Positions 1 through 8,899 of a stretch of 64,000 bases of DNA are shown here, piece by piece. The stretch is from contig NZ_CP156060.1 of the NCBI RefSeq assembly GCF_039778605.1, positions 2,666,001 through 2,730,000 on the forward strand, in the 5' to 3' direction. The DNA comes from Flavobacterium sp. WV_118_3 (GTDB lineage Bacteria; Bacteroidota; Bacteroidia; Flavobacteriales; Flavobacteriaceae). Every line of letters begins with the position of its first letter. The first letter of the stretch is position 1. The notes beneath the pieces were generated by a model. The model ran no database searches, had not been told where the DNA came from, and saw only the letters and a list, made by a program, of their open reading frames with translations. A program made the translations under genes and the position numbers.

Positions 1-963
1 ACTTAACAGTCGCAATGCTTCCTGACTTTCGATTCCCAATTCGATTGCCACGCCATAAATAGCCAAAAGGTTATAGGCGTTAAACGAACCGATCAGGCGA
101 ACCCATACTTCCTGTTCGTTTATTTTTAACAATAAACCGGAAAGCTGGTTTTCCAAAATCTGCGCACGGTAATCCGCATAGGTTTTTAAAGCGTAAGTCC
201 GTTTTTTAGCTTTGGTATTTTGCAACATCACCGGGCCGTTTTTGTCATCGATATTGGTGATCGCAAAAGCGGTTTTCGGCAGGTTGTCAAAAAATGATTT
301 TTTCACATCGCGGTATTCCGCAAATGTCGGATGGTAATCCAAATGGTCGTGCGACAGGTTGGTAAAAACGCCTCCGGTAAAATGCAAACCTTCGGTACGT
401 TTCTGGTGAATCCCATGCGAGCTCACTTCCATAAAGCAATAATCACAACCTTCTTCGACCATTTCATTCATATAATGATTGATGGTTAAGGAATCCGGTG
501 TGGTATGTGTGGCTTTATATTCTTTGTTATCGACTAAAATTTTTACGGTTGACAGTAATCCTACTTTATAACCGGCCTTTTTAAACATCTGATATAACAG
601 GGACGCGATGGTTGTTTTCCCATTCGTTCCGGTAACCCCAACCAGTTTTAATTTGGCCGACGGATCGCCATAGTAGTTTGCACTCATATAGGCCAATGCC
701 AAACTCGTGTCTGCTACCTGAACATAGGTAATCCCGTCGTGGGTTGTTTCCGGCACTAATTCGCAAACTACCGCTATCGCACCCAGGCTGATTGCTTTTT
801 CAATAAAATCATGCCCGTCGGAGACGGTTCCTCTGATCGCAACAAATACATCGTCCGATTCTATTTTTCGGGAATCGAATTCAATTTTGCCAACCGATAC
901 ATCGGTCGTGCCTTTTACCGCTTCGATCGCTACTTTATATAATATGTCTTTTAGGGCTGTCAC
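1..963 (-). CDS. murE: UDP-N-acetylmuramoyl-tripeptide synthetase MurE (3' part cut by window edge)
   Basis: This cytoplasmic Mur ligase adds the third peptide residue (usually meso-diaminopimelate) to UDP-MurNAc-L-Ala-D-Glu, using ATP. Only the first 321 codons lie in the window; the family is usually near 490 residues. Visible features are the ATP-binding loop GVTGTNGKTT, the segment TTPDSL that contacts the UDP-MurNAc-dipeptide, and NLSHDHLDYH in the central domain. The start is a GTG at 961-963 that overlaps the ftsI stop as GTGA, which implies translational coupling. The frame is open to the left edge with no stop. The product call is firm; the added amino acid cannot be read because the C-terminal specificity domain is missing. 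Confidence 0.95.
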   Translation of the reverse strand, partial: MTALKDILYKVAIEAVKGTTDVSVGKIEFDSRKIESDDVFVAIRGTVSDGHDFIEKAISLGAIAVVCELVPETTHDGITYVQVADTSLALAYMSANYYGDPSAKLKLVGVTGTNGKTTIASLLYQMFKKAGYKVGLLSTVKILVDNKEYKATHTTPDSLTINHYMNEMVEEGCDYCFMEVSSHGIHQKRTEGLHFTGGVFTNLSHDHLDYHPTFAEYRDVKKSFFDNLPKTAFAITNIDDKNGPVMLQNTKAKKRTYALKTYADYRAQILENQLSGLLLKINEQEVWVRLIGSFNAYNLLAIYGVAIELGIESQEALRLLS

Positions 964-2960
964 GATAATTCTAATGTTATTACTTGGTTCTTCGTAAAGA
1001 CTTGTCCCGGTAAAATGGACTGTTGCTTTACTTTTCCTATTCCTTTTATTTTCACTTTAAGTCCGAAATTTTCCAACAACGCCACCGCATCCATTCCGGT
1101 CATTCCTTTTACATTCGGCACGATGTTGTCTTTTTTCTGTACTTTATCATAATAAGCCGCATAGCTTTGTTCCTGATTCAGGATTTTGCGGTTTAATTTT
1201 TTCACTTCGTTTGTCGATGGCACATCGGTAAATATTTTTTGCGCGATACGCTTAAAAACCGGTCCGGCGACATCGGCTCCATAATACAATCCTTTTGACG
1301 TATTCGGTTTGTGCACCACTACAATACAGGAATACTTCGGCTTATCGGCTGGGAAATATCCGGCAAACGATGATGCATAATACATTTGTCCGTCGCCTTT
1401 GTGGTAATCTACCTGAGCGGTACCTGTTTTTCCGGCCATCGAAAAATCCTTTGAATACAATTTGGAACCCGTTCCGCGTTTTACCACATTTTCCAGAATG
1501 GCATGTACTTTTTTAAGGGTCTCATCCGAACAGATTTTTGGATTCAACACCTGTTTATCGTATTTTTTGATGGTTTTATTCCATTCTTTGATTTCTTTTA
1601 CAAATTGCGGTTTTACCATTTCACCGTTATTTGCTACGGCATTGTATAAGGTTAACGTTTGCAAGGGCGTAATCGAAACACCATAACCGAAAGCCATCCA
1701 GGGCAAGGCTACTCCCGACCATCCTTTTTCGCCCGGTTGCGGAATAAATGGCCTTCCTTCTCCTTTAAAAGGCAATCCTAACGGACGATCCAATCCAAGG
1801 TTGTTGATACGGTTTACAAACTGGCGCGGATTGTCTTTATAATTGTCGTAAACGGCCTGAACCATTACCGTATTCGACGATACTTCAAATCCTTTGGCCA
1901 GGGTAACTTTCCCATATCCGCCTCTTTTGGAATCGCGAACGTGACGGTTGTAATACGTAATATCGCCACCTTTGGAATCGTATACTTTGCTGGTATCTAC
2001 TTTTCGATCATCCAGTAATGCAATCAGGTCAACCAGTTTAAAGGTTGATCCCGGTTCGTGCGATTCGGCTACCGCATAGTTGATCGTTTCGTAATAACTA
2101 CCATCACTGGTTCTTCCTAAATTGGAAATCGCCTTGATCTCACCGGTATTGGTTTCCATCACCACCACACAACCGTGATCGGCTTCGTATAATTCCAGTT
2201 GTTTTAATAAGGCATGGTGCGCAATATCCTGAATATACACGTCGATCGTTGAAATGATATCGTAACCGTCGCGTGGTTCTATTTCGTTATTATCACTGAT
2301 CGGTTTCCATTGATTTTTGGCAATTTTCTGCATCAAACGCTGACCGTCTTTTCCGTTTAAATAGGCTCCAAAAGCACCTTCAATCCCCACTCGTGTTTCT
2401 TTCCCTCCTTCATCCTGACGCTCATAACCAATGGTTCGCTCGGCAATTTTTCCGATCGGATGTTCCCGTACCGTTTTTTGTTCGGTGATCATTCCACCTT
2501 TATACGCTCCCAGGTTAAAAAGCGGGAAGCTTTTCATTTTCATATATTGCGTATAGCTTAGCTTACGCGCTAACAGATAGTAGCGGTTTTTGTTGGCACG
2601 GGCTCTGCGCAGTTCGGTTTGAAAATAGCTCGACGGTTTTCCTAATAATCCGGAAAGCGAATCCGCCAGCGGTTTTACATTTTTGTCAAAATCTTCTTTT
2701 TTCGGCGCTACCGCATCAAAACGGATGGTATAATTCGGAATCGATGTCGCCAGTAAACTTCCGTCAGCTGAATATACATTTCCTTTATTCGCAGGAATAA
2801 CAAAGTTTTTTACCGTGCGCTCTTTGGCCAGTTTCCGATAATATTCTCCTTCCACCCACTGGATATTCGTTAGCTTTATAGCAACGAAAATAGCCATCGC
2901 GAAAATCGCGAAGGCCACCAGATAGATTCGATAAGAGATATTTTTATCTTCTACTGCCAT
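960..2960 (-). CDS. ftsI: Division-specific penicillin-binding protein FtsI (PBP3) with PASTA domain
   Basis: Septal peptidoglycan D,D-transpeptidase, 666 aa, anchored in the inner membrane by one N-terminal segment (about residues 12-30) with its catalytic part in the periplasm. The three penicillin-binding motifs are present: STFK near residue 304, SSN near 361 and KTG in AGKTGTAQ near 512. A C-terminal PASTA domain begins at about residue 612 (IVPNVKGMTGMDAV). The gene starts inside the end of ftsL (10-nt overlap) and ends in a GTGA overlap with murE, so it belongs to the mraZ-rsmH-ftsL-ftsI-murE run. Nothing is missing or odd. Confidence 0.96.
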   Translation of the reverse strand: MAVEDKNISYRIYLVAFAIFAMAIFVAIKLTNIQWVEGEYYRKLAKERTVKNFVIPANKGNVYSADGSLLATSIPNYTIRFDAVAPKKEDFDKNVKPLADSLSGLLGKPSSYFQTELRRARANKNRYYLLARKLSYTQYMKMKSFPLFNLGAYKGGMITEQKTVREHPIGKIAERTIGYERQDEGGKETRVGIEGAFGAYLNGKDGQRLMQKIAKNQWKPISDNNEIEPRDGYDIISTIDVYIQDIAHHALLKQLELYEADHGCVVVMETNTGEIKAISNLGRTSDGSYYETINYAVAESHEPGSTFKLVDLIALLDDRKVDTSKVYDSKGGDITYYNRHVRDSKRGGYGKVTLAKGFEVSSNTVMVQAVYDNYKDNPRQFVNRINNLGLDRPLGLPFKGEGRPFIPQPGEKGWSGVALPWMAFGYGVSITPLQTLTLYNAVANNGEMVKPQFVKEIKEWNKTIKKYDKQVLNPKICSDETLKKVHAILENVVKRGTGSKLYSKDFSMAGKTGTAQVDYHKGDGQMYYASSFAGYFPADKPKYSCIVVVHKPNTSKGLYYGADVAGPVFKRIAQKIFTDVPSTNEVKKLNRKILNQEQSYAAYYDKVQKKDNIVPNVKGMTGMDAVALLENFGLKVKIKGIGKVKQQSILPGQVFTKNQVITLELS

Positions 2961-3298
2961 ATTTTTTTTAGAATATTCTTTTCTTCTTCTTTAACTTTTA
3001 TCTTTTTTGGCGGAACCGATGACGGCTGAATTCCTTTCTCTTCCATTTCGGCTGATATGGTGGATTCCATTTTGAGCTCCATCAATTCCGATCTGCGATC
3101 TACAAACTCCGATCGCAATTCTTTTACCTCGTTTGTCAGTTCCGTAATTCGGAATGTTTTCTGTTCGTATCGGTGCGAATTGGCAATCATTATCATAGCC
3201 AATAAAATCAGAAAAACGATAAAGCGCCAATTTTTCAACGCATCATCGCTAATCAGGAACTTTGCTTTTAACAAACTATAAACGCCTTCTTTCATCAT
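2951..3298 (-). CDS. ftsL: FtsL-type cell-division membrane protein
   Basis: Small bitopic division protein of 115 aa. It has a short basic cytoplasmic head, one hydrophobic segment (about residues 25-42, FIVFLILLAMIMIA) and a coiled-coil periplasmic stretch rich in E, K and R (about residues 48-90). This matches FtsL/DivIC-like proteins, which scaffold the FtsWI synthase. Primary sequence is poorly conserved, so the call rests on size, topology and its place between rsmH and ftsI. Two adjacent ATG codons open the gene and either could be used. It overlaps ftsI by 10 nt. Confidence 0.82.
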   Translation of the reverse strand: MMKEGVYSLLKAKFLISDDALKNWRFIVFLILLAMIMIANSHRYEQKTFRITELTNEVKELRSEFVDRRSELMELKMESTISAEMEEKGIQPSSVPPKKIKVKEEEKNILKKIWQ

Positions 3299-3321
3299 GA
3301 CTCTTCGTATTTTCGTTTGTT

Positions 3322-4230
3322 TCAGCGTTTTTCAGCGATCCTTAATTTAGCACTCCGCGCCCGGTTGTTTACTGCAATTTCTTCTTCCGAAGGCACGATC
3401 AGTTTTCCTATTAACTGGAACGGAACTTCAAATCTTCCAAAGAAATCGCGTTCCGGTTCTCCTTCAAACATTCCGTTTCGCATAAAACGTTTTACCAGTC
3501 GGTCTTCCAGCGAATGATACGATATCACACTCAAACGCCCTTCCGGTTTTAATAGTTCCAGCGACTGCTCCAAAAACTCTTTTAGCACATCCATTTCCTG
3601 GTTTACTTCTATACGTATCGCCTGATAGATTTGTGCCAGAATTTTATTGCTTTTGTGTGCCGGTAAAAAACGGCCTAACACTTTTTTTAATTGTTCGGTA
3701 TTGCGGATCGGATTTTCTTTACGTGCTATTACAATAGTATTGGCAAGTGCTCCGGCATTTTTCAATTCTCCATAATCAAAGAACATCCGTTTTAAATCCG
3801 ATTCATCGTATTCGTTTACGACATGGAAAGCACTCAATTCCCCTTTTTGATTCATTCGCATATCCAGTTCGGCATCAAATCGGGTTGAAAATCCTCTTTC
3901 CGGAACATCAAACTGATGGGACGAAACCCCTAAATCACCTAAAATCCCGTCGACTTGTTTTACGCCGTGAAAACGCAAAAACCGTTTGATATAGCGAAAG
4001 TTTTCATTGATCAGTGTAAATCGTTCGTCATCGATCACATTTGCCAAAGCATCGGCATCCTGATCAAAGGCAAACAATTTTCCGTTTGGCCCAAGATGAC
4101 GCATGATTTCTCGTGAATGACCACCTCCACCGAAGGTTACATCCACATAAATACCATCCGGTTTTATATTCAACCCACCAACCGTTTCTTTTAATAATAC
4201 CGGATTATGATATTCCATTTTCGTCGTCAT
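3322..4230 (-). CDS. rsmH: 16S rRNA (cytosine1402-N4)-methyltransferase RsmH (MraW)
   Basis: SAM-dependent methyltransferase that modifies C1402 of 16S rRNA. It has 302 aa, the usual length. The SAM-binding glycine loop VDVTFGGGGHSREIM is near residues 29-43, and family segments GILGDLGVSSHQFD, PERGFS and ISYHSLEDRLVKRF are all present. The start may be the ATG at 4230 or, more like the family, the ATG at 4218 (MEYHNPVLLKE). Both overlap the 3' end of mraZ. The order mraZ-rsmH-ftsL is that of the standard division cluster. Confidence 0.95.
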   Translation of the reverse strand: MTTKMEYHNPVLLKETVGGLNIKPDGIYVDVTFGGGGHSREIMRHLGPNGKLFAFDQDADALANVIDDERFTLINENFRYIKRFLRFHGVKQVDGILGDLGVSSHQFDVPERGFSTRFDAELDMRMNQKGELSAFHVVNEYDESDLKRMFFDYGELKNAGALANTIVIARKENPIRNTEQLKKVLGRFLPAHKSNKILAQIYQAIRIEVNQEMDVLKEFLEQSLELLKPEGRLSVISYHSLEDRLVKRFMRNGMFEGEPERDFFGRFEVPFQLIGKLIVPSEEEIAVNNRARSAKLRIAEKR

Positions 4231-4675
4231 TTAAATTACCCATTACTTCTTCGGCCAGGTCTGCAAAATCCATATCATCTCCCGATATTGATTTTTCATA
4301 CAAATCCTTGTCCCAGATCTCGATGATATTTACCTTTGAGGTCAAAACCAAATCCTTGGAAATTCCCGCATATTCAATCAGATCTTTTGTTATCAATAGT
4401 CGTCCGGCATCGTCGATCTCCACCATTTTCACACCAGCCATAAACTTTCGAATAAAGTCGTTATTCTTTTTCACAAAGCGGTTCAGTTTGTTGATTTTCA
4501 ACATCATGATATCCCACTCCGCTTTAGGCCACAACTCCACACACTGATCAAAAATGGAGCGTTTTAACACAAAACCATCGGTTGGAGCAGGCAATTGTTT
4601 CTTCAAAGGAGCCGGCACCATTAGCCTTCCTTTTGAATCAATTTTACACTCATATGTCCCGATTATGTTGGTCAA
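4205..4675 (-). CDS. mraZ: Transcriptional regulator MraZ
   Basis: Double SpoVT-AbrB-fold protein that forms a ring and represses the division cluster in species studied. It has 156 aa, with the paired conserved motifs DSKGRLMVPAPLKKQL near residue 12 and DDAGRLLITKDL near residue 88. It is the first gene of the cluster and is preceded by a set of 10-bp-spaced boxes (4721-4747) that resemble known MraZ operators, so autoregulation is likely. It overlaps rsmH at its 3' end. Confidence 0.95.
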   Translation of the reverse strand: MTNIIGTYECKIDSKGRLMVPAPLKKQLPAPTDGFVLKRSIFDQCVELWPKAEWDIMMLKINKLNRFVKKNNDFIRKFMAGVKMVEIDDAGRLLITKDLIEYAGISKDLVLTSKVNIIEIWDKDLYEKSISGDDMDFADLAEEVMGNLNDDENGIS

Positions 4676-4703
4676 GATTCGCTCTTTTTGATTTGATTTA
4701 TAG

Positions 4704-4747
4704 CAAAAGTACAGTTTTTTTTACCACTTTTTACCACATATTCCCAC
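4704..4747 (-). promoter_or_regulatory. mraZ promoter with three-box MraZ operator
   Basis: On the minus strand a perfect -7 element TACTTTTG lies at 4704-4711. Upstream of it are three direct repeats exactly 10 bp apart: GTGGTAA (4721-4727), GTGGTAA (4731-4737) and GTGGGAA (4741-4747). MraZ operators described in other bacteria are tandem TGGGN-type repeats with about 10-bp periodicity. The boxes cover the expected -33 position, where no clear TTTG is seen, so bound MraZ would block polymerase. The boxes are read directly; the regulation is inferred. Confidence 0.72.
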
Positions 4748-5054
4748 TTTGTTGATAAGTTTTTACACTTAAAACCTAAAATATAGGAAATTTCACTAAT
4801 GTTCTCATTTCTAATCATTAAGAATATTGCATTGTTTTTCTCCAATCCTATCATTATCCTTAAAAAAAGAACGATTTTTATACACATTTTTAATAATCGT
4901 CCAAAACCCGAAATAAATCGCCCTTTTCTGATTTTTACCCACAAAAAGCAGCTGATAATTAGCACTTTACTGTTAGAAAAAAGCGTTACAATTTCTTAAA
5001 GGCAAAGTATTTTCGATTTTACCTTTCAAAACTTCTTATTTCTTTAGAAAGTCC
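4748..5054. other. Intergenic region between the division cluster and the hydrolase gene
   Basis: AT-rich spacer between two divergent transcription units. Apart from the mraZ promoter on its left and the hydrolase promoter on its right, no gene is convincing. A 97-codon frame on the minus strand (4672-4965) has low-complexity composition and no recognisable motif, and it would run over the MraZ operator, so it is not annotated. Confidence 0.6.
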
Positions 5055-5062
5055 TATATTTG
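5055..5062 (+). promoter_or_regulatory. -7 element of the alpha/beta hydrolase gene
   Basis: TATATTTG matches the Bacteroidota -7 consensus TAnnTTTG exactly. No clean -33 TTTG is seen. It places the transcript start near 5069, which rules against the TTG at 5070 as start codon and favours the ATG at 5091. Confidence 0.55.
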
Positions 5063-5090
5063 TGAGAATTTGAAACCGTATCATAAATAC

Positions 5091-5855
5091 ATGGAGCATA
5101 CGTTAAAAAAAGAGGGCAAATACCGTTATTTTGAAGCAGGAGAAGGCACGCCCATCATTATTTTACACGGACTAATGGGTGGATTGAGTAACTTTGACGG
5201 AGTCGCTGATTTTTTTCCAAAACAAGGTTACAAAGTTGTTATTCCCGAGTTACCACTTTACACCAATAGTATTTTAAAAACCAATGTAAAGGCTTTTTCT
5301 AAGTTTGTAAAAGACTTTATTACGTATAAAGGTTATGAAAAAGTAATCCTTCTAGGGAATTCTCTTGGCGGTCATATCGCCTTATATCATACTAAAATGT
5401 ATCCGGAAAAAATGGCCGGACTGGTGATTACCGGAAGTTCCGGACTTTATGAAAGCGCTATGGGCGAAAGCTATCCGAAACGCGGCGATTATGAGTATAT
5501 CCGAAAAAAAGCCGAGGATGTTTTTTACGATCCGAAAGTTGCTACTAAAGAAATTGTTGACGACGTGTATGCGACCGTTAACGACCGAATGAAGCTTTTA
5601 AAAACACTGGCGATTGCCAAAAGTGCGATTCGCCACAATATGGCTAAAGATCTTCCAAAAATGGATACACCAACCGGAATTATCTGGGGACGAAACGATA
5701 AAGTAACGCCGCCGGATGTAGCCGAAGAGTTTAACCGACTTTTACCAAATTCCGATTTATACTGGATTGATAAATGCGGACATGCCGCGATGATGGAACA
5801 TCCGGACGAATTTAACCGACTAATGCTGGAGTGGCTCAAAAAAGCCAACTTATAA
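5091..5855 (+). CDS. Alpha/beta hydrolase
   Basis: Soluble alpha/beta-fold hydrolase of 254 aa, substrate unknown. The oxyanion-side motif HGLMGG follows the first strands, the nucleophile elbow is GNSLGG (Ser in the middle), an acid is likely in WGRNDKVTP, and the catalytic His is in CGHAAMMEHP. No signal peptide is present. The reading frame can be extended to a TTG at 5070, but that codon lies at the predicted transcript start, so the ATG at 5091 was chosen. yihA follows after a terminator hairpin, so the two are probably not strictly co-transcribed. Confidence 0.85.
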   Translation: MEHTLKKEGKYRYFEAGEGTPIIILHGLMGGLSNFDGVADFFPKQGYKVVIPELPLYTNSILKTNVKAFSKFVKDFITYKGYEKVILLGNSLGGHIALYHTKMYPEKMAGLVITGSSGLYESAMGESYPKRGDYEYIRKKAEDVFYDPKVATKEIVDDVYATVNDRMKLLKTLAIAKSAIRHNMAKDLPKMDTPTGIIWGRNDKVTPPDVAEEFNRLLPNSDLYWIDKCGHAAMMEHPDEFNRLMLEWLKKANL

Positions 5856-5863
5856 TATACTTT

Positions 5864-5900
5864 CATTCGGTACTCCAAAAAAGTACCGAATGCTTTTTTA
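5864..5900 (+). terminator. Rho-independent terminator after the hydrolase gene
   Basis: A 10-bp stem CATTCGGTAC / GTACCGAATG with a 9-nt loop is followed by a short T-run. It lies 9 nt after the hydrolase stop. Confidence 0.75.
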
Positions 5901-5924
5901 ATACAAATCTGAAATCCGGAAACC

Positions 5925-6542
5925 ATGAAAATTAATACTGCCGAATTTGTGATCAGTAATTCCGAAGTAAGCAAATGCCCGAAAGAACCTTTACCGGAAT
6001 ACGCTTTTATCGGACGATCCAACGTGGGAAAATCTTCGTTGATCAATATGATAACCAACCATAAGAATCTGGCGAAAACTTCGGGAAGACCCGGAAAAAC
6101 ACAATTGATCAACCATTTTAAAATCAATAATAACTGGTTTTTGGTCGATTTACCGGGTTATGGCTATGCACGTGTTTCAAAAAAAGCAAAAGAAACGTTC
6201 CAGCAATTTATCACCGATTATTTCGAGAAAAGAGAACAATTGGTTTGTGCTTTTGTTTTAATTGACATCCGACTGGAAGCCCAGAAAATCGATTTGGAAT
6301 TTATCAACTATCTTGGTGAAATTGAAGTTCCGTTTTGTATCATTTTTACCAAATCCGACAAAATCAGTAAAGGAAAAGTGGAACAAAATGTTGCCGCATA
6401 CCGCAAAGCGTTATTAGCAAACAACTGGGAAGAAATGCCACAACATTTTATCACGTCCTCACTGGACGTTGTTGGCCGCGAACCGCTATTGGATTTTATC
6501 GATGGCGTGAACGATGGTATTTTTAAAAATAATGATCTATAA
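5925..6542 (+). CDS. yihA: Ribosome-biogenesis GTPase YihA/YsxC (EngB)
   Basis: TrmE-Era-EngA-EngB-family GTPase needed for late 50S subunit assembly, 205 aa. The G motifs are visible: Walker A GRSNVGKSS (G1), GRPGKTQ (G2 region), DLPGYG (G3) and TKSDK (G4). It is the usual length and starts at the only plausible ATG. It converges with gldC and the two share a bidirectional terminator. Confidence 0.95.
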   Translation: MKINTAEFVISNSEVSKCPKEPLPEYAFIGRSNVGKSSLINMITNHKNLAKTSGRPGKTQLINHFKINNNWFLVDLPGYGYARVSKKAKETFQQFITDYFEKREQLVCAFVLIDIRLEAQKIDLEFINYLGEIEVPFCIIFTKSDKISKGKVEQNVAAYRKALLANNWEEMPQHFITSSLDVVGREPLLDFIDGVNDGIFKNNDL

Positions 6543-6570
6543 AAAAAGCGGTTTTTCAACCGCTTTTTTT
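6541..6570. terminator. Bidirectional terminator between yihA and gldC
   Basis: A perfect hairpin with arms AAAAAAAGCGGTT and AACCGCTTTTTTT and loop TTTC sits at the convergent junction. A- and T-runs on the two sides let it serve both strands. Confidence 0.85.
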
Positions 6571-6908
6571 TATTTTTTACCCAATTCGAGTTTTTCTGCA
6601 AAATAATCGCAGAAGTCCCGCATGGTATCCGTCATTTTCTCATCGTCGGTAGCACGGTGATAGGTATCCGCCATAGCCACTAAAGTCTGATGGAAAAATA
6701 CTTTCATTTCATCTACCGGCATGTCTTTTGTCCACAAGTTAATCTGTAAAGTCTCCTGTACTTTACTATCCCACATGGCCAACAACATTGCTTTGGCTTC
6801 GGCCGATTCTACACCACCGTCTGCTGCTTTCCATTTTAGTTTTTCCGGAACGCGGTTTTCGTCCAGTTCGATTTGTATTTTTATTTCGGATTTAATATTC
6901 TTTGCCAT
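6570..6908 (-). CDS. gldC: Gliding motility protein GldC
   Basis: Small soluble protein (112 aa) of the flavobacterial gliding machinery. In Flavobacterium johnsoniae GldC assists GldB. Sequence features are the opening IKSEIKIQIELDENRVPEKLKWKA and a C-terminal helical part with DEKMTDTMRDFCDYFAEKL; there is no signal peptide. The start ATG overlaps the gldB stop by one base (TAATG), so the two are translationally coupled. The call rests on resemblance to GldC and on its position directly after gldB. Confidence 0.9.
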   Translation of the reverse strand: MAKNIKSEIKIQIELDENRVPEKLKWKAADGGVESAEAKAMLLAMWDSKVQETLQINLWTKDMPVDEMKVFFHQTLVAMADTYHRATDDEKMTDTMRDFCDYFAEKLELGKK

Positions 6909-7867
6909 TATTTTTTAGGTTTGTATTTTGAGTTATCAAATATTTCTTTTGCCTCTTTTACCAGTAATTGCTGTAGGCTTACGTCCGGATTGTTTTTCAT
7001 ATACGAGCGCACAATTTGCCATCCCAACCAGGTTCCTACTCTTCCCGGCGATTCAGCATCGATTTCCAGATAGAATTTGGAAAAAGGCGCCGTCGATATA
7101 AAACGTTGTGTTAGTTTTGGATTGGTATCGTACAACAATTTTTCGTTTACCAGGTATTTCCACATTTCCGATTCGTTTTCCTGACACCATTTTAGCTGTT
7201 CTTCGGTATAGGCAATTTTATCCGCATCCGACATATCCGGCAGCAGCAGATCTTTCATGTACAACTCTTTTCCAAAATAGATCATTTGCGCCAATAAGGA
7301 ACGATCGTCTGTTGTCTTTATTTCTTTAGTTGCCAAGCTTGCCACGATATCCGGCATCATTTGCGACGGTTCGAAGTTTTGTTTATAATACTGTGGAAAT
7401 TCATACAAACGGTTGTCTTTCCCCAAATACATATCCAATGAGATGATCACTAAACTATCTGCAAAAATAGCTTTGTTCTCATAATCCATTTCCGATACCA
7501 ATGTGACTACTTTTGGCGTTTTATATTGCGGGAAGTAGTACTGAATGTGCTTAAACAAATCCACCAGGTCACCTTCAAAGGCATTGTTGTTTGGATATTT
7601 TTTCTTTACCTCGGCATATAATTCGCGGTATAACGGGTTTTGCATTTTATTGGTCCAAACCGAATCGGGGTTTCCTGCCGGAAAAAAATAATAGAATTCC
7701 CGCTTGATTTTTGGGAAATCGGAAACCGGAGATTCGTAAAAAACCTTATCGAATCGTTCGATTTCAACCTTCACCGGGATCTTATCCACTTCCTTTGCCA
7801 CTTTATCTTCCTTTTTACAGGCGATCAGCACCAAAACCATAAAAACCCCTGTCAAATATTTTTTCAT
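6908..7867 (-). CDS. gldB: Gliding motility lipoprotein GldB
   Basis: Lipoprotein of 319 aa required for gliding in Flavobacterium johnsoniae. It has a type II signal peptide, MKKYLTGVFMVLVLIAC, with the lipobox Cys at residue 17, followed by charged residues. Family segments include IERFDKVFYE, FPQYKTPKVV and APFSKFYLEIDAESPGRVGTWLGWQIV. It is first in a two-gene unit with gldC and diverges from nadE, the arrangement also found in F. johnsoniae as I recall it. Confidence 0.92.
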   Translation of the reverse strand: MKKYLTGVFMVLVLIACKKEDKVAKEVDKIPVKVEIERFDKVFYESPVSDFPKIKREFYYFFPAGNPDSVWTNKMQNPLYRELYAEVKKKYPNNNAFEGDLVDLFKHIQYYFPQYKTPKVVTLVSEMDYENKAIFADSLVIISLDMYLGKDNRLYEFPQYYKQNFEPSQMMPDIVASLATKEIKTTDDRSLLAQMIYFGKELYMKDLLLPDMSDADKIAYTEEQLKWCQENESEMWKYLVNEKLLYDTNPKLTQRFISTAPFSKFYLEIDAESPGRVGTWLGWQIVRSYMKNNPDVSLQQLLVKEAKEIFDNSKYKPKK

Positions 7868-7972
7868 GTCTCTGTGAATTTATATTTACGTTTTAGCCCT
7901 ATTCCTATTTGATTGCATCACTCGGATAATCACGGCTAATTTTTTGTTATTTTTATCGCAATTATTTTTTTG

Positions 7973-7980
7973 CAAATATA
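7973..7980 (-). promoter_or_regulatory. -7 element for gldB-gldC
   Basis: The minus strand reads TATATTTG, a perfect TAnnTTTG. It implies a leader of about 100 nt for gldB. No clear -33 element is seen. Any nadE promoter must lie in the same 148-bp divergent spacer but could not be pinned down. Confidence 0.45.
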
Positions 7981-8015
7981 ACATTACCGTTTTATAAAAT
8001 CTTCATAATATTTCT

Positions 8016-8822
8016 ATGGTTCCAACAAACTCCTTCCAAGCTGAAAAAATCAACCTGCATATTGTAAACTGGTTAAAAGATTATGCCACTAAAGCCCGCG
8101 TTAAAGGTTTTGTTGTGGGCATATCCGGTGGGATCGATTCGGCCGTGACCTCTACACTATGTGCACAGACCGGTTTACCGACCTTATGTGTGGAAATGCC
8201 AATCCACCAGGCCGCCAGTCAGGTTTCAAGAGGTCAGGAACATATTGATCAGCTTAAAAAACGCTTTGAGAATGTTTCCAGTGTGATTTCTGATCTGACT
8301 CCGGTTTTCGAAAATTTCAAACAACAGGTACCCTCTTCGGATAGCGAAGCCATTTTAAACCTTACCCTGGCCAATACACGCGCCCGATTGCGCATGACCA
8401 CGCTGTACTATTTTGCCGGATTGCACAGTGCTTTGGTTGCCGGAACCGGAAATAAGATCGAAGATTTCGGTGTAGGCTTTTTTACCAAATACGGAGATGG
8501 CGGTGTCGATTTAAGTCCGATTGCCGACCTGATGAAATCGGAAGTTCGTTTACTGGCACAATACCTAAATGTACCCGAGAGCATTATTCAGGCAAAACCT
8601 ACAGACGGATTGTTTGGAGACGATCGAAGTGACGAAGATCAGTTGGGCGCGAGCTACGATGAATTGGAATTTGCTATGCTAGCATACAAAAATGATAAGA
8701 CTGAAAACGATTTTGTAGGAAGAGAACACGAAGTTATGAGAATTTACCGTAGACTTAACACTGCTAATCAACACAAAATGAACCCAATACCGGTTTGTAA
8801 CATCCCCGAAGATTTGAAATAA
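8016..8822 (+). CDS. nadE: NAD(+) synthase (ammonia-dependent type)
   Basis: Last step of NAD synthesis: amidation of nicotinate adenine dinucleotide with ATP. The protein has 268 aa and only the synthetase domain, with no N-terminal glutaminase, so it should use ammonia. The ATP pyrophosphatase loop GISGGIDSAV lies near residues 34-43, and NTRARLRM, GTGNKIEDFGVGFFTKYGDGGVD and KPTDGLFGD are family segments. It diverges from gldB. Confidence 0.95.
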   Translation: MVPTNSFQAEKINLHIVNWLKDYATKARVKGFVVGISGGIDSAVTSTLCAQTGLPTLCVEMPIHQAASQVSRGQEHIDQLKKRFENVSSVISDLTPVFENFKQQVPSSDSEAILNLTLANTRARLRMTTLYYFAGLHSALVAGTGNKIEDFGVGFFTKYGDGGVDLSPIADLMKSEVRLLAQYLNVPESIIQAKPTDGLFGDDRSDEDQLGASYDELEFAMLAYKNDKTENDFVGREHEVMRIYRRLNTANQHKMNPIPVCNIPEDLK

Positions 8823-8899
8823 TTTTCTTTCACTGATTATCAATCGTTTATATTTTTTTTAGTAACTTTACAGATAATTACTATTAAAACCTATTGAAG

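Noticed and set aside
4672..4965. 97-codon frame upstream of mraZ
   Set aside because: It crosses the mraZ promoter and operator boxes, has low-complexity composition and overlaps the mraZ start.
5525..6127. 200-codon frame on the minus strand across the hydrolase and yihA genes
   Set aside because: It is antisense to two well-supported genes, has no recognisable motif and no start signal. It is a shadow of their codon pattern.
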